Part shown: positions 1 through 9,468 of the stretch, piece by piece
How the letters are laid out: each line of letters begins with the position of its first letter
How positions within the stretch are numbered: position 1 is the stretch's first letter
Source: Trebouxia sp. TZW2008
Taxonomy: Eukaryota; Chlorophyta; Trebouxiophyceae; Trebouxiales; Trebouxiaceae
NCBI GenBank assembly: GCA_002118135.1
Contig: BDIU01000591.1
Location: forward strand, 1-15,063
Length of the DNA: 15,063 bases
Direction of reading: 5' to 3'
The notes under the pieces: model-generated
The model's database searches: none
What the model was told of the DNA's origin: nothing
The model's input: the letters and a program-made list of their open reading frames with translations, nothing else
Position numbers and translations under genes: made by a program

Positions 1-185
1 AAACCACACCTGCACTGGGGGCCTGACGTGGGCAATACAAAGCAACAGCCGCAGGGCCTGCTAGTGGATCTTGGATCTTGAAAGCTGCTGTTGGAGGCCT
101 TATGTCATGGCAATCAAGAGAAACTTGCAAAATGGTGCCACAGCACCAACATGTGAACAAGATTGCAGTCCATCGCTCCTTTCAG

Positions 186-450
186 GGCTCTCCCAAATTT
201 TGAATGATTCTATTTGGAGCAGTTCCATAGGAAGACACGCAAGCAGCTCATTTACTTTGCTGCTGACATCTTGATCTAATCCAAACTTTGATCAAGCGCT
301 TTTTCAAAGAGTTTTGCTTGCATGGTTTCATGGCTCTCCCAGATTTCAAGTGCTTCTAGTTGGAGAAGTTCAATAGAACGACATGCAAGCGGCCTGCTGC
401 AGCTCATTCATCCTCGCTGCTGACATCTTGATTTGACCCAAAAACTGCTA
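186..450 (+). repeat. Two-copy degenerate tandem repeat, period about 146-157 bp
   Basis: Two imperfect copies lie side by side. Each begins with ggctctccca (186 and 332), continues with a related block (ttggagcagttccata near 213, ttggagaagttcaata near 360), then cgcaagcagctcat or a close form, and ends with gctgctgacatcttgat (259 and 416). The offset grows from 146 to 157 because the second copy carries an insertion near 395. In one frame both copies read W-x-S-S-I-x-R-H-A-S, so the unit may once have been coding, but no domain is recognisable. Bases 1-185 show nothing further that I can name. The same 146-bp period returns at 873-1099, which ties this stretch to the repeat field to its right. 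Confidence 0.6.
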
Positions 451-478
451 CTGGAGGTTGTGCTGTGTGCTATTACAG

Positions 479-542
479 GCGTTCAAGGCATTTGAGAGAG
501 CGCTGGAGTTGGGGAAGGACCTCAAACACTGGACTCTCCAGA
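479..542 (+). pseudogene. Exon-like TPR helix fragment
   Basis: The segment follows an acceptor-like TATTACAG and precedes a donor-like GTGAAT. Read from 479 it gives AFKAFERALELGKDLKHWTL, which resembles the second helix of a tetratricopeptide repeat (A-x3-F-x-x-A-L-x-L) running into the start of the next repeat. TPRs are protein-protein interaction modules. The segment is only about 64 nt long, and I could not chain it to neighbouring exons with agreeing phases. I therefore treat it as a remnant, or an isolated exon, of the repeat gene on this side of the window. The TPR reading rests on pattern alone. Confidence 0.35.
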
Positions 543-811
543 GTGAATCACACAAAGGTGCTTATTCCCTCTTGCCTGCATGGTGCTGATGCTCTGTGTC
601 CTGCAAGATGTTTCCTTGCCTGCATTTATGTATTTTCAGCTTGTCTTTACTCGTGTCTGCATACCATTGGGATCTGTAGTTGGACATCCTCATTCATGCG
701 CTCACTTTGCTATTATGTTTCCTTCAAGCACTTATGCTGAAATGATCCTGTGCAACTCAAACAATGTACTGCAGGCCTGGTTGTGAGCTGTATACCACTG
801 GGATCTGCAGT

Positions 812-1100
812 AGGGCGGCCGCTGAACTCAGACTTCAATTTGAAGTACTGGAATGCAGCCTTGGCAGCAGGCAGGCGTCATCATGACATCTACTTAGAAG
901 CGCTTACTTTGAAGAATCTTGGAATCATGAATATGTTCTACAACAGGTCTGCAGTGCCATGTTTTCTCAAGCTATTGTTGCTGCATTGTCATCGTTGACT
1001 GTCAACGGTTGCAAAATCAGACGTCGCCAAGGCATCTACCTTGAAGCGCTGAATTTGCAGAAACTTGGAACCACACGCATGTTCCGCAACAAGTCTGCAA
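812..1100 (+). pseudogene. Duplicated TPR-like exon pair, 146-bp period
   Basis: Blocks 873-953 and 1019-1099 align without gaps at an offset of 146 bp and are about three-quarters identical by hand count. Both stay open in the same frame, giving IYLEALTLKNLGIMNM and IYLEALNLQKLGTTRM. That is the E-A-L-x-L pattern of TPR helix B followed by a linker. The first copy has upstream coding-like sequence (LKYWNAALAAG) after a CTGCAG acceptor at about 811, and it ends at a donor-like AACAG/GTCTGC. The second copy has AACAAGTC there, so that donor is lost. The intron end ATACCA(T/C)TGGGATCTG(T/C)AG occurs at both 661 and 792, showing that intron sequence was duplicated along with exon. Expression is unknown; a decayed gene is the likeliest reading. 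Confidence 0.45.
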
Positions 1101-1385
1101 CACAAATTTGTCCTAATCTTCAGCTGTTTTGTCGGCTTTTCTGTCAGGCTGTCATGCACTACACAAACTTGCAGTGCGGGTCTGTCAAATCTATAGAGAT
1201 CATGTGGAGAGAAAGATTCTGAGCCTGCCCAGGCTCAATTGCAAGAGCTGGGTGGTGCAATGCATGCATGTCTGACGAGGTATGTGGGATAAGGTATGTG
1301 GGCTGCTAGCATGCAAATTTTGGCAATCTCGTGGATGGAGGCTGAAACAGGCATTGATCCATGCTCAATCATCTACATATGCATG

Positions 1386-2200
1386 CAGGGACAACAAGCT
1401 TTTGGAAGAGAGCTATGAGGCCTGGGTTGCATTGATGAAGGCATGCAGGATGAAAGATACTGTGGGCAAGACTCATGCATTCACATCACACCCTGCATGC
1501 ACGCAGGGACAACAAGCTTTTGGAAGAGAGCTATCAGGCTTGGACTGCATTCATGAAGGCATGCAAAATAAACAGCCCTCGGGGCAAGAGCTTCAGCGCA
1601 ACGCTGATGGATTTGCTTTGACTTTAATTGTGTGCATGCAGGGACAATACGCTTCTGGAGGAGAGCTATGCAGCCTGGATTGCGTTAACGAAGGCATGCA
1701 GAATACTCCTTTGGGCAAGAGATTCAGCGCAAAAGTTGTGTATTCACATTGATCTCTGTGTGCATACAGGACAACAAGCTTTTGAAAGAGAGCTATCAGG
1801 CCTGGATTGCATCAAAGAAGGCATGTAGAATACAAGGTCCTCTGGGCAAGGGATCCAGCGCAATGCTGGCTTTTTTGCATTGGTGTGTGCATGCAGGGAC
1901 CATAAGCTGTTGGAAGAGAGCTATGACGCCTGGGTTGCATTGATGAAGGCATGCAGAATGAAAGGTACTGCGGGCAAGACTCATGCATTCACATCAAATT
2001 CTGCATGCACGCAGGGACAACAAGCTTTTCGAAGAGAGCTATCAAGCCTGATTTGTATCAACAAAGGCATGCATAACAAAATCCCTTTGGGCAAGAGATC
2101 CAGTGCAATGTTTTTCATTTGTATTGATATTATAAGTGTGCACGCAGGGACAATAAGCTTTTAGAAGAGAGCTATGACGCCTGGGTTTCACTGATGAAGA
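1386..2200 (+). repeat. Seven-copy tandem array A, units of 118-135 bp
   Basis: A unit opening with (G)CAGGGACAACAAGCTTTTGGAAG recurs with starts at about 1386, 1504, 1639, 1767, 1894, 2012 and 2145. Each start sits directly after a TGCATGCAG- or CACGCAG-type acceptor. In one conserved frame the units read D-N-K-L-L-E-E-S-Y-x-A-W-V-A-L-M-K-A-C-R-M, an amphipathic pattern compatible with a TPR helix A (A-W-x-x-L). Alternate copies read a different frame (GQQAFGRELSGLDCI), so the array contains frameshifts. The spacing pattern 118, 135, 128, 127, 118, 133 shows a larger duplication of about 508 bp on top of the basic unit. No open frame runs through the whole array, so it is probably non-functional or spliced in a way I cannot resolve. 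Confidence 0.7.
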
Positions 2201-2262
2201 CTTGTAGAATGAAAGGTCCTGTAGGCGAGAAGTCTTTGGCTGTGTGCGCCACCAACACTCAC

Positions 2263-3277
2263 ATGGCTCTCAGCACACTGGCACAAAGCATGAAGGCAAG
2301 CAAGAAGACGCCGACCTCGCAAGTGGAGTGCACATTGCGTGAAGCACTGCTGGTGAGACTCCAGTCCTTTGTCTTCTGCTGCTTTACCCCTGTTGTTCAC
2401 AGCTGGTAGCTACCAAATGATCTGAGCATTCACAGCATAGACGCAAGCAAGAAGACGCTGACCTTTGCAATGGAGTCCATATTGCATGAAGCACTGCTGG
2501 CGAGACCTCAAGTCTTTTGTCTGCAGCTGTATCCCTGTGTTCACAGCAGAATTGCAATCACGCAATCAAGAAGTCGCTGACCTTGAAAGCGGAATGCATA
2601 TTGCGTGAAGCACTGCAAGTGACAACAATGTCACAATTAGCTACCAAATGATGTCAGTATGCACAGCATCAATGCAAGCAAGAACACGATGACCTCACAA
2701 GTAAAGTGCACATTGCGTGAAGCACTGCTGGTGAGGCTTTTAGTTGTTGGGTCTTTTTCCAAGAGCAGATAGCTATCAAATTATCCAATCATGCAAAGCA
2801 GAAGTTCAAGCATGAAGGTGCTGGTCTCAAAAGCAGAGAACACGCTGCGTGAAGCATTGCTGGTGAGGCATTTGATTGTTGGGTCTTGTTTTTCACAGCA
2901 GATAGCTACCACATTATCCAACCATGCAAAGCATGAGTTCAAGCAAGAAGGCGCTGACCTCAAAAGCAGAGAATACGCTGCGTGAAGCGTTGCTGGGGGG
3001 ATTCTTTACCTGTGTGCAGACGTATGCTTGTCATTCACAGCAGATAGCTATCAAAAATTTCAATCATGCACAGCATGAGGTCAAGCAAGAAGGCGGTGAC
3101 AACAAAAACGGAGAGCATATTGCATGAAGCACTGCTGATGACATCAGTCACCTGTGTGCAGCTGTATTCCTGTCATTGACAGCTAATGCCCACTTCACTA
3201 TCTAACCATGCACTGCATGGGCGTAAGCAGCAAAAGCTAACAATCAAAGCAAATCCCTATTGCATGAAGCGCTGTTC
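2263..3277 (+). pseudogene. Eight-copy array C of decayed TPR-like exons
   Basis: Eight modules end in a conserved GAAGC(A/G)(C/T)TG block at 2341, 2488, 2607, 2719, 2851, 2984, 3126 and 3266. In one shared frame they read S-K-K-x-x-T-S-x-x-E-x-x-L-(R/H)-E-A-L-L, the helix B of a TPR. Copy 1 is the most complete, with a TPR-like helix A just before (ALSTLAQSMKASKK). From copy 4 on the helix-A half has about four extra bases relative to copy 1, so helix A and helix B fall in different frames. After the block, copies 1, 4 and 5 keep GTGAG donors; the others have GCGAG, GTGAC, GGGGG, ATGAC or TTCAC. Intron-like tails ending in TTCACAG precede several units. I read this as tandem exon amplification followed by decay. 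Confidence 0.65.
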
Positions 3278-3550
3278 ACCACCTTGAGTTGCCGCTTTGC
3301 AGCTTAAAATTTTGCTCATAATGATATATACAAGTAATTAGGTCAGCACAGGACCAAACCGGTTGGAGACAGGCGTTGCTCCAGTATGCACCTAGCGGGG
3401 TCTGCTGAGCCTGTCTAGCACGTGTTATGAATGAACGAATAAAATGAACAATCTATCCTCAGCACTTGCTCTCACTGCCATGTACTCCCCTCTTGCACCC
3501 AACAACGGCTATCATGTTATCAGCGCCAACGGTACTTGTTTGTTATGCAG
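3278..3550. other. Spacer without a recognisable gene
   Basis: This stretch separates the repeat field from the RING segment. It has an AATAAA at 3438-3443 inside an A-rich run, a TGTTA...AACA interval at 3423-3504 that could be an LTR remnant, and a pyrimidine-rich acceptor-like TTTGTTATGCAG ending at 3550. I see no open frame with family resemblance on either strand. Confidence 0.4.
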
Positions 3551-3913
3551 TATGCTGACATGGCCCCAGATGAGCCCTCCCACTGGCCCTACCGTCACCC
3601 TGTTTTGATGCAGCTAGCCAACACCTGCGAGCTGTCCAACTTCGCCATGGAGCCACAAGGCCAGGATTGGCGGGAAAAGGCCGCGATTTACCGCCAACAT
3701 GCAGCGCATCTTTTCAAACGCATGGGCAACTAAATTTCAGAGTCATGCGATTACTGCAACAAACTGATGCGCTACAAGCAGCCGACTGAGCATGCAACTT
3801 TTGCAAAAACGGCTGTGGTCGTGAACACTTGTGGTCACATGCACCATTTCCTGTGCCAGGAGACAGCGCAGCAGAGCGGCAACAAGAAATGCCCATCATG
3901 TCAGAAGGCCTGA
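3551..3913 (+). pseudogene. RING-H2 zinc-finger protein, C-terminal part, with in-frame TAA
   Basis: After an acceptor-like TTATGCAG, one frame runs to TGA at 3911-3913, broken only by TAA at 3731-3733. The first part (60 codons) is helix-rich and contains HPVLMQLANTCELSNFAM and YRQHAAHLFKRMGN, which look TPR-like. The second part encodes a RING pattern: CDYC (3746-3757), 24 residues, CGHMHHFLC, 11 residues, then CPSC, and it ends three codons later. That fits C-x2-C...C-x-H-x2-H-x2-C...C-x2-C, a C3H2C3 RING-H2 finger of the type that recruits E2 enzymes in ubiquitin ligases. All eight zinc ligands are present. Translation stopping at the TAA would lose the whole finger, so this is either a pseudogene or recoded. 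An alternative is an intron ending at CTAAATTTCAG (3740), but no donor fits nearby. The upstream exons are not identified; they may include the TPR-like arrays. Confidence 0.6.
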
Positions 3914-4636
3914 ATGATGCTTTGCTTCTCAGTATACGACTGCAGCTTTGTGTCAGCATGTACTCATTGATAGCAGGCTTCTTTGTGTTTGTTTATTATT
4001 ATTGATTAGCTACCAAAGGCTGAGCCACCCAACCTGTTGAGATGGTCTGAGCTGCTAGCCAGCAGTAGTGGTATTGCACAAGAGCACTGTGTGATTGCTT
4101 TCAGTTTGCTGGAGTCTTCAGGCACAATCAGTCAGTGTTTGCATCGACTCTAGGTTTGGGATTTGTATGTGTCTGCCAATGTCAAACCTTTGCAGCGCAA
4201 CCTTTGACACAGCGCAATGAACTTTATATGAAGAGACTGTTGCTTGATCACTGAGAGATGTGCATGACCCGTGTCAGACCCAGGGTTCACATTGCTCTCA
4301 TGAGGACTGCTGGTTAGTACTCCAGGCTCAGGTTGCCTCCTGAGTTTTGCTCACATTCGTATCTGGGTTGATGCACTCCATTGCTGCACAATGCATTCCA
4401 CTGCTGCACGTTGGACATGAAGGCAGGACTCTGTGCACAATGCATTCCACTGCTGCACGTTGGACATGAAGGCAGGACTCTGTGCTGCTACTATGCAAAG
4501 ATCGGCCCAGTGTCAAATCAGCAGATTGTGCATGATGCAATATGAGCAAGTTGCAACGCACAACGCTCATGATGCTGTGCAACTGGACATGCGTAGCATG
4601 CAGAGGTAGCTTGACGGCGCTTGAGGCTGTAGCTTG
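3914..4636. other. Intergenic region between RING fragment and sugar transporter
   Basis: No reading frame with recognisable protein features occurs on either strand. The only distinct structure is the perfect 49-bp tandem duplication at 4386-4483. This stretch lies beyond the 3' end of the minus-strand transporter and the 3' end of the plus-strand RING segment, so it is a convergent-gene spacer. Confidence 0.5.
4386..4483. repeat. Perfect tandem duplication, 2 x 49 bp
   Basis: Bases 4386-4434 and 4435-4483 are identical over 49 bp. The unit starts gcacaatgcattccactgct and ends gcaggactctgt. The sequence just upstream (ccattgctgcac) resembles an internal piece of the unit (ccactgctgcac), suggesting an older, shorter duplication seeded the longer one. 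Perfect identity implies a recent event. No coding role is evident. Confidence 0.9.
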
Positions 4637-4641
4637 TTACA
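4637..4641 (-). promoter_or_regulatory. Candidate poly(A) signal TGTAA for the sugar transporter
   Basis: On the minus strand this reads TGTAA, the poly(A) signal known from chlorophyte algae. It is the first such pentamer after the stop codon at 5175, implying a 3' UTR of about 530 nt. An AATAAA-like hexamer on the same strand lies at 4646-4651. A pentamer can occur by chance, so this is tentative. Confidence 0.35.
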
Positions 4642-5174
4642 TTCATTTATTGGTAAGTGTTCAGTCTTGCAACCAGACGGGTGTTGAGTAATAAGTCACA
4701 GCATGAGAATTGGACACACACTGTTCACATGTTTTGAGCCAGATCAACACCACTTCAAAAAAAGGCTGATACGCTGACGCTACCAATTTCATAGTGGAAG
4801 CAGCCAAAAGTCAGCATTAAAAAAACAGATCTGCTGGATAGGATGCACTGAAATATAAAACTCGAAAGTGCTAGCAGGGATCAGGCTCACACACTCACAC
4901 CCTCAACTTTGCCGAAAACGGAAGCAGCAATGAAAAACACCACTTGCTGCTTCTGTGTTGCATCTGAACCAAAGCAGAGACTGAAAAAGCCTTCTTGCAC
5001 AACGTGACACCCTCGCCCAGTAACCCAAATTGACCTTGCCTGTAGCATAGATCTGCAGCATTTGACAGAAGCTGCATCTGACAGGTAACTCACAACATCG
5101 AGCTTGAATAGCAAAAGACTTCCAATGTCTATACAAAATCAGGCTTGAGCTGTCAGTAACAGTGAAATCTCAAT

Positions 5175-8100
5175 CTAGACACCAGGCTTGCCCAGAGCGC
5201 CGGCATTGTTCGGGATTCCTGAGCCTGTAGTGACGCCAGCAGCGTGCAGGTCACCCTTGTTGAAGGCAGCGCGCTCCTCGCTGCTCATGATGACCTTGCT
5301 CCAGAACCAGTGGCGCCTCCACAGGATGCCCATCTCCTCAATGGGCACTCCCTTGGTCTCAGGCAGGAAGAACAGCACGTAGCATGTCATCACAAACACC
5401 CAGAACGCAAAGAAGATGTAGGTGCCATACTCCATGCTGCAGCAACAGTAAAGGAAGGTTAGCATACAGACTCTGACAAGATCAGAGGCAGCCAACAGTT
5501 CAGCAGATGACACTATGCAAATGGGAGGAAGCACAGCAGTGACTGAATGCACCGGCAAATTAGCTCAAACGAAGGCATGCGAAAGGCAGATTCAGCCACT
5601 GCTGTAATGCACTCACATGTCAGCACATAAGTCTTCAACAGCAGCAAACATCAACATGCTTTGAACAGCAGCTGAAAGGCTCAGTGCACTAATGGCCAAG
5701 CATGCTGTAACAGCTGAGAACGAGGTGCTTGTATAATACGATGCAGACAAGAGATCTGCAAGATGACTTACTGGCAAAGCATGGTGAGGTAGGCCTGGCC
5801 AATGACGAAGGAGAACAGGAAGTTGACGCAGACAGTGATGGCCTGCCCAGTTCCACGGGTCTCGATGTTGTGGAACTCTGAGGGCACCAGCCAGCCCAGA
5901 GGGCCCCAGGACCAGGCAAAACCAGCAGTGAAGAGGCACTCAAAGGCCAGGATGGTGGAGGCTGAGTGCTGGGGGATGTAGCCGGTGTTCTTGTTGAAGC
6001 TGCTGCCCATGACGGCTGCCACAACAACGAAGCAGATGAACATCTGTGCGCCTCCCTCAGCAAACAGCACCTTGCGTCCCAATCTGCACAGTCAAAGAAA
6101 CGCAAGTCAGCAAATGAAACCTGAGCAAGTCAGCAAACAAAGCAATGCGTATGTAGGCAAAGCATTGCAGCTCAAGCAACACCTGCGGACAGGATGCTCA
6201 GCATGCAACACTTGATACCAAGCACATGACATTGCTAATACAGCACAGCAGATTGCACAGCGCAACAAAGTAAGGTGCAACTCAAGCTTAGCACCTTGCA
6301 GTCTCGGTCTGCAATGACTGCAGTCAAGCGCCCAAATCGCAGCAGTGCCAAACAACATGGACAATGTCAACAGAGTTCATGAAAGCTAGTGCACAGCATA
6401 CTGTCGTCCATAATGACAGCAAGGACAGTGGATCCTAACACTGTCAAGCGCTTTTGCAGTGGCAACCAAGTCATGACGTCAGGTGCACAGCATACCTGTC
6501 AACCAAGATGATGGCAAGGATGGTGGATCCCACGTTGACGGCACCCACAATGGCTGTGTTCAGCAGAGCAGCGTTGGCACCGTCACCCAAAACGTTGAAG
6601 AGCTGAGTGGCGTAGAACATGATGGTGTTGATGCCGGTGAACTGCTGGAAGAAGGGAATCAGCACTGAGCCAGTCTGCAGGCACAACACACAAGTCAGCA
6701 GTGTGCTTACAGATGCAGTGTGATTACATAAGCCATGTTATCAGGTAGACATACTGTACCATCTAAAGTTTGACAAGGATGCGACAGTGAGCAAGCTGGC
6801 AGGCAATACTGGTGATACAAGCCAAAGTCTGTATTCACACTGTACATGTACGCATTGCAGCAGCCACAGCAACTGACAGAAGTGCAAAAAAACAACTGCT
6901 CAAACTCAAAGCTATGACCGAAAAAGCTTTGCAAAGCGTACTGAGTACTAGAGGCTAGAAGGTGAATGCTTACCAGCACTGGGCGGTACTTCCTCTGGAA
7001 GATAGCCATCTTGTTGACGTTCTTGCCAAGGTCAACAGCCTCAACAATGTCAGCGAACTCAGCATCGACGTTGGGGGTACCCCTGACGCGCTCCAGGGTC
7101 CTTCTGGCCTGCTCAATCTTGCCTCTGTGTACCAGACTGTTGGGGGTGTCAGGGATGATCAGGGAGCCCAAGAAGAGGATGAGGGCAGGCACAATGGCCA
7201 GACCCACAGACAGACGCCAGCCGTGGGGGTGCATGTTCTGGGTGCCGTAGTTAATCCACTGGGCAACCCAGATACCGATGGTGGTGGCCATCTGGAACAT
7301 GATGTTCAGAGTGCCACGGGCATGAGCAGGGGCAATCTCAGACAGGTACAGAGGCACAGCCTACAGAGCAACAGACACAAGTCAGCTGCAAGCAGATGTT
7401 GCATGAGAGCAACACTTGCTACAGTCGGCAATGAAAGAAGCTCTGCTATGCACAGGCGGTAGGCTGCATGCTATGAGACAACAGCAGCAATTATACATCA
7501 GGGCCGTGCCATGCACCTGTGTGTCAACAACTGACAAATCATACAACAGCATATGCAGCAACAGCACCGGCAACCTCGCAGGAAAAGCTAGCTGCATATG
7601 CATACTACGTGTAATAGTGCAGATGATCACAGCAGCAGTGCATTCAGCAGCAATGCAGTCAGCAAAAATGTAGTAAAAGTCATACCTGGTTGGCAAAGCC
7701 AACACCAGCACCAAGGCAGACACGGCCAATGATGAGCATGGCCAGGTCCTGGGCAAAGGCACACAAGATGGCACCAACGCAGAAGGCAGCGCCACCACAG
7801 ATCATGACCAACTTCCTGCCGCCAATCTTGGCAACTGGGTTGGTGAAGAAAGTGAAGAAGGCACCTGCAAAATCAGCCAAGTCAGCACAATTTGCCAGTG
7901 TTCCTACTTGCAAGTCTTGTAGCACAAAGTACAGTTCCATAGCAGAAGCATTGCAAGTGAATGCTAGCCAAAGTGCTCAACTTGGGCTAAGGTACCGTTC
8001 TGACTGTGTCAACAAGCGCTGTGGCAGTAGCTCTGCTAATACAAACATTGTTGATGCAACTGTATTGCCAAGCGCTACTGCAGTCGCTCTAAGTAAGAAG

Positions 8101-8464
8101 AAGGCTTGACTGATATGGCTGCAACAACAAGCCCTAGTGCTGTGACTCTACCGATGCAGGCACAGATGTAGCTAAGTGTACCTGCCAGGAAGAGAACTGA
8201 GGTGAAGGCTGACAGCTTCTGACTGTCATAGGAGCAATATGGGTTGACGCCGGTGGAGGCAGCCTTCTGAGCAGCAACTTCCGGGAAGAACAGGTTCAAG
8301 AATTCCGGGAAGGACTCCACGCCACCAGTGACTCCGAGATCGTATCCGAACAGCAATCCTCCACTTGCAGCAATCAGCGACACCAGGATGACATACCAGG
8401 TGACCTTGCCGTTGTACTCAGCGGCACGGCCACCAACGTTGGTGACAACCATACCGCCGGCCAT
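5175..8464 (-). CDS. HUP: Hexose/H+ symporter, HUP family (six exons, 533 aa)
   Basis: This is a plasma-membrane monosaccharide/proton cotransporter of the major facilitator sugar-porter family. The exons, in order of translation, are 8464-8182, 7864-7686, 7360-6974, 6674-6496, 6083-5772 and 5436-5175. All introns are GT-AG with matching phases (1, 0, 0, 2, 2), giving 533 residues plus TAG; Chlorella HUP1 is about the same length. The start MAGGMVV resembles the HUP1 start. Motifs: GYDLGVTGG at 40-48 in helix 1 (the family Asp is D42), GGRK 109-112, [13 protein letters not shown] 161-173, PDTPNSL 224-230, FFQQFTGIN 291-299, DRLGRK 342-347, [10 protein letters not shown] 410-419, [10 protein letters not shown] 472-481. 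Residues implicated in glucose affinity in HUP1 have apparent counterparts here: Q177, Q293/Q294, V427, N430. All 16 Gln codons are CAA or CAG. It lies head to tail downstream of the otubain gene. The exact substrate (glucose or galactose) cannot be decided. Confidence 0.96.
6391..6440 (-). repeat. Decayed duplicate of the exon 4 end inside intron 4 of the transporter
   Basis: Bases 6391-6440 match 6485-6534 (the exon 4 end plus its donor) at an offset of 94 bp, with one missing base and several substitutions. Read on the minus strand the duplicate encodes [10 protein letters not shown] against [10 protein letters not shown] in the real exon, and it keeps the donor GTATGCTGTGC. An acceptor-like GTTAG sits immediately upstream. 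It is a fossil, or possibly an alternative mini-exon, formed by local duplication. Confidence 0.65.
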
Positions 8465-9468
8465 GACGCTTTTGAAGGACCGAACAAGCGAAGCCTGCAC
8501 TGCAGTCAGCGGTCTGAGCTTTCTGCAGTTGCACCGAGTCAAGTACGAAAGGTGAGCCAGACCGTTGGCCGAAGCGAGTAGACGGTGCTGTTTGAGCTCG
8601 CAGTCCAGCTGGCAGAGCGATATGATAACGGTGCCTGTTGCTGGCAAGGCCGCCGAGACTGCAGACCCACCTGATTATTGGAGAAGAGCTTTCACGCCGC
8701 TTGCTGTGCGACTACCTCGAGCGAAGCACTGCAGGCAGACAATTGAGAGTCAGATGCAGAGTCACCGGCCAAAAGTGTCAGCAACGCGAAGCCTCTGGCT
8801 AAGCAAGCTTAAGCGGGCAGTGATCAAGCGAGCTGCAGAGCCTATGATCGTCCGTACCTGACGGGGGAGTCAAGTAGCTGGACCGCACCCTGCTGTAGCA
8901 CTTGTGCAAAGTCTGACAGGAATGTCAAGCCCGCTGCAGGCGCTGCTATTGCTGCTGTCGGCCTCGGACACCGCGCCTTAAAGAGCTTTGTGGATTTGCG
9001 AATCCGTACAGTCAGCTGGCCCTTCGTAACCTTGACTGATTGGGCCGTGTGACTACAGCTGTCCAGTGACACGTGCCCCTGGATCTGCAGGCTGCTCAAG
9101 CCATTACTTGTGACATTTGCTGCTTCAAGTATTAGGATGATTACAAATCTGGAAAATGCACAGTAGTCATTGGCGGTCATGGGGCAAAGTCGTTACTTAA
9201 GGCAAATCCCATGTGCATCAGTTACATAACGGTTATGATCTGCATGTGACAGTTGTATCGATTCTGACATTAGTGGACTGCAGAACTTGTTGAGTGGCGC
9301 ACCTGAGCTAAGAAAATTACAACAAATCGATACAGACTGACAACTCCGCTGCCAACATCGACATTTTGTGATAGCTGCCCGATGCATGACATTGTGCTGT
9401 TTATGCCAGACAAGTATGTCTCACAGGAAAGTGATTCTGTGCATGGTCGAGATATCCACTGAAAATTG
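8465..9468. other. Spacer holding the presumed promoter and 5' UTR of the sugar transporter
   Basis: I find no protein family match on either strand here. The transporter start codon (8464) sits in a favourable context (GTC ATG GCC). A CCAAT-type pentamer on the minus strand at 8677-8681 lies about 215 bp upstream, but no clear TATA box is seen. The frame upstream of the start stays open to 8647. The left part is the transporter promoter; the far right part is beyond the likely 3' end of the otubain gene. Confidence 0.45.

Noticed and set aside
1..3300. CRISPR array
   Set aside because: The repeats are long, diverged, have unit-like spacers related to each other, and occur in a clearly eukaryotic intron-rich setting.
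3400..3460. tRNA gene or SINE-like element
   Set aside because: A tagcggggtctgctgagcctg stretch suggested RNA folding, but no cloverleaf with A and B boxes could be laid out.
6962..7462. Long plus-strand open frame (166 codons)
   Set aside because: It lies antisense to exon 3 of the transporter and extends into its intron; the minus-strand reading matches a known family with correct splice sites, so this is a shadow.
8565..9180. Open frames upstream of the transporter (98 codons plus, 112 codons minus)
   Set aside because: No motif, no conserved pattern and no splice context; such lengths are expected by chance in DNA of this composition.
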